Positions 61,019-64,000 of a stretch of 64,000 nt of DNA are shown here, piece by piece (position 1 is the stretch's first letter; every line of letters begins with the position of its first letter). Source of the DNA: Warburgia ugandensis (Eukaryota; Streptophyta; Magnoliopsida; Canellales; Canellaceae); the NCBI GenBank assembly GCA_035236585.1, contig CP141132.1, positions 50,967,880 to 51,031,879 on the forward strand, in the 5' to 3' direction. The notes under the pieces are model-generated. The model made no database searches and was not told the DNA's origin. It was given only the letters and a program-made list of their open reading frames with translations. The position numbers and the translations under genes are program-made.

Positions 61019-61390
61019 AAGGATACTTCAGGAAATCCCACAATATAACTGGTTTTTCTCAAATTCCGGCTAAAAGCCTCGAAATTTCCCAACTCGGACC
61101 GGAAATAAAACCAGACTTTTGGGAGCAATTCCGTTCTCTTTTTCAGACAAGTTAAAACCTCCTTCAATAACAAAAAACATGGGCGTTTATATCATATATT
61201 AATTTTATTAAGGGTTTCCATAAAATAGTACCTTACTAAATTAATATAAACCATTTTAATCAGAACACTATTAATTTTTCAAGGTTTGACTGCATCACAG
61301 CTAACTGAAATGGGAGCATATTGATCATCTGTTTCCTTGCGTAAAAATATGGGCATATCTGATGATTGCACGCTCCCTAGAACGGCAAAT
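61019..61390. other. Unassigned spacer between SINEs
   Basis: 372 bp without a gene. It ends in ctagaacggcaaa (61377-61389), one side of the target duplication of SINE copy 4. Confidence 0.55.
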
Positions 61391-61560
61391 AAAATGACAG
61401 CCCAGTGCACAAAGCTCCTGTGTATGCAGGGTCTGGAAAAGAAGCAGACTACAAGGCCAATAGTATGCAGCCTTATCTTGCATTTTGCAAGAGGCTGTTT
61501 TCACGCCTTGAACCTGTGACCTCAACAACTCTACCGTTGTGCGTGCCAAGGCTCCCCTTC
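61391..61560 (-). mobile_element. Au-type SINE copy 4
   Basis: It has the same reversed order as copy 3: cagcccagtgcacaaagctc, gcaagaggctgttttcacgc, then gtgccaaggctccccttc. A 13-bp target duplication with one mismatch flanks it, ctagaacggcaaa at 61377-61389 and ctagaatggcaaa at 61561-61573. A small deletion lies in the B-box region (tgtgacctcaacaactc). Confidence 0.92.
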
Positions 61561-61573
61561 CTAGAATGGCAAA

Positions 61574-63809
61574 ATCAGAGGTGAAATTCAGCACTGCTAT
61601 TCATCTAGTTAGTTATTTCTCTTCCGATGATCAAGACAGGACCTTACAGGTCAGAGGGGGCCCTAATTGTAGAGCTCTTATAAGACTAATATAACAGGAG
61701 TGCATGCAATGCACATGCATGCATGTGAATGTAAGAATATGCAATTCCGCAGGGTTGAAAGACTTCCATCATAATAACATGGTCCCAGGTCCAAGTCTAC
61801 TACACCAGAAGGCATCAAGGACTAGCACCTTACTCATATATTGCTGTGCACATGCAGGCATATATGCATACTTGTCACTATTTTTCCAACACTAGGCACC
61901 AAGAACTAACTGTCCTTAATCATAGATTGCCCAAGAAATTATTTGAAGACCATGCATGTAAATGTTATTAAAAGCACATATGTCAAGAATGATTACATTC
62001 TACAAACTCCTAGGCACAGATGTGTGCATGCAAAACGCATGTAGAAAGAGTCATATACAAATGTGAATGTGAATAATTATCTTATGCGGGAGTAAGCACG
62101 GGCAAGTAGGAGGGCTTTGATGACCACCAACCAGGTTTAGATAATTTTTAACTATCCAGGAATAGGAGGGCAATCTGAATTGAAGATGGTAGAAGAACGT
62201 GAGTTTCTGGAAATTTACTGATTTACTCAGAAGGGCCTGAAATCTTTTCCTGTTAGCCAACAAAACAAGACTAACAGATGAGATTCCAAATATGGACGTT
62301 TTCGTAGTGAGAAGAAAAAGCTCTTGCATATTGGTAGAGAAGGAACATTTCCCATGGTACCAGTACCCAATACATCTTGTACATAGGCATTCCTCCAAAA
62401 TTGACATATCTGGAACTCTAGTTATAATAGTCAATATACTCATTACGGAGGGAAAGAATACTCAAGTGACATGGCGATGTGCTATAAAACAAGCAGATTA
62501 GAAACAGACAAACAAGGTCGTTTTAATTTGCACGCAACTCTGTTATTACTTTACATATGCCAAGAACAGGTCATTCTTCCTCCACGGTTAAACTGCTCAG
62601 CATTCAGCACAGAGTAGATGGTGGAGTGAAATCCACTTCCAATGAAATGAGACAATCCAACTTGACAGAGCAGGTTGCATTGATTCAGAGTTGAAGCTCA
62701 AAAGCTGGATATAAAACCTGCAAGTAGAACATAACGATGACCCACCTCCAGCATCTAGACCTTCTTCAGGCAATGGTAGAGCAGATGGTGCAGAAAAAAC
62801 TTGCATAACCAATATCAAATTCACGACAGACAGTATAGAAGACATGCACGACCAATTTCAAATGTAGAACTGAAGAGCAGATTCAACTTGCATGACCAAT
62901 ATCAGCTATACAATGTATTTGCTTAAGGAAAATCTAGCCCAAAACCAAGTTATAAAATGTGTACTGTGTAATTAAATGAAAAACTCAACAAAGTATTATA
63001 TGTTTTTCACGTGCTATAGTTCTTCTGAGTTTCATGGATAACATAGATTCTATTAGAATGAATATACATGTCAAACGAATTGGTTTAGCACTCGGCAGCA
63101 CATCCTTCCATCATTTATATATGACCTCGTCAAGTACTAATCAATATTCACATAACTTGACAATACCAATATTACGGGCTTGATGACTGAATCCACAGTT
63201 ACAAGTGACAAGAACAAATCATGCACAGAAAGAAGTGAATTCCCATATTGTTATGAAGTTACTTGATGTTAAGGGTAAGCGATTCTTCCAACCAAAGTCA
63301 GCAGGAAAGTTCAAATCTTCCCGAAATATGTCAGCATGTCTTGGTTCTCTGACAGACAAAATATAAGAAGGGCAGCCTTGAGACAGTCAAATTTGTTCAC
63401 AAGGTGTTACCAAAGGACTGTAAGACTGAAACCCATAACAATAACTTATTATTTCTTTCTGCTATATCCTTAATAGCAGGCTGGTTACACCTACAACCCA
63501 AATGGAAACCAAGCGTTTGGTGATTCAAAAATGCCAAATCCCGTCTCAATCATCATTTGTTAGGACTCTTCGAAGCAAGTTCCTTGGCTTCAATAGGACA
63601 TTTATTAAATCTCGCATTAAAACAGTAAAAGAAAAAGAAAAAAACTTTCTATGATTTTTTTTGTATCATACATAATTGCATTGATCAACAATATTCAATA
63701 ATTCAGCGAAAATGAAAAAGGGAGGATTCTTTTCAATATTCTTCGGTCTCAAGAAAATATTATCAATCATGAAAAAAGAAATATGAAAATAGAACAACAA
63801 ATAGAGAGG
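61574..63809. other. Unassigned terminal region
   Basis: No gene is recognised. Small frames (62051-62443 and 62597-62845) have no domain signature. From about 63630 the sequence becomes AT-rich and may belong to the plastid-derived insert described next. Confidence 0.45.
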
Positions 63810-63849
63810 GCCAGCTATCGGAGTTGAACCAATGACCATTGCATTACAA
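63810..63849 (-). pseudogene. trnT-UGU: 3' half of plastid trnT-UGU (plastid DNA insert)
   Basis: On the minus strand the text ttgtaatgcaatggtcattg followed by gttcaactccgatagctggc matches the anticodon arm to acceptor end of plastid tRNA-Thr(UGU), differing at five of 40 positions as I recall that gene. All five are transitions. The 5' half is missing: at 63850 the match stops. The AT-rich flank on the left would be the rps4-trnT spacer. A transferred plastid fragment is the best explanation; it cannot make a tRNA. Confidence 0.7.
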
Positions 63850-64000
63850 TAGTCAAGTAATTAGTGAACCTTTGAGAGATGAGTATTTCAATTTATGATT
63901 AGTTCTTTTTTTCCTATCTCCCATTTATCTCTTTTCTTTAGTTATTTACCAGAGCAATTATGATATGGAAGTCGATCTGGGGCAAGTGTTTGGATCTATT

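Overview
This is an AT-rich, retrotransposon-dominated stretch of a flowering-plant nuclear genome. The evidence is large decayed Ty3/gypsy elements with tRNA-Asp-type primer sites, a Ty1/copia remnant, an RTE-type LINE, four Au-type SINEs, a plastid tRNA fragment and one spliced plant AGC-VIII protein kinase gene. The sequence does not let me name the species. Only one host gene looks intact. Almost all other long reading frames are decayed mobile-element proteins or by-products of simple repeats. I recognise no rRNA, nuclear tRNA gene, CRISPR array or bacterial feature. Layout 1-39.5 kb: one nest of insertions, rebuilt from LTR edges, primer binding sites, polypurine tracts and interrupted protein homology. 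The outermost host is a + strand copia element whose RT and RNase H survive at 35.09-35.76 and 38.48-39.25 kb. Gypsy element D (- strand; 5' LTR 33115-35073, gag near 11-12.3 kb, RT/RNase H 9.5-10.5 kb) sits in the copia RT. Element C (5' LTR 29539-32174) sits in D's leader. Element B (13415-25264) sits in C's 3' noncoding part. An RTE LINE (18985-22150) sits in B's gag. Element E (1-9500, protease/RT/RNase H/integrase) sits in D's RNase H and itself carries a + strand solo LTR (3878-6273). That is five layers at the deepest point. Elements B and C have no pol. B still has a gag with a CCHC knuckle. C carries instead a long, decayed, acidic and internally repeated reading frame (26674-28256) that I cannot assign to a family; it is the least familiar coding sequence here. 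Layout 35.7-48.7 kb: three related solo LTRs of about 2.7 kb (35761-38481 +, 39756-42513 -, 42533-45294 +), the last two with perfect 5-bp target duplications and only 19 bp apart, head to head. Two of them carry internal tandem arrays. A 40-bp-period degenerate array (46855-47770) followed by a purine tract and an LTR-like block with a TATA box (47852-about 48745) looks like the 3' end of a Tat/Ogre-like element. Layout 48.7-64 kb: a host-like region with the kinase gene (52310-53990, - strand, two exons, 467 residues, PINOID2-like), a large unassigned intergenic stretch, a SINE cluster at 58.8-61.6 kb, and at the right edge a 40-bp piece of plastid trnT-UGU. The kinase family acts in auxin-transport control at the plasma membrane; nothing else in the window obviously works with it. 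All element boundaries were read by eye, so positions without a target duplication or primer site may be off by some tens of bases.
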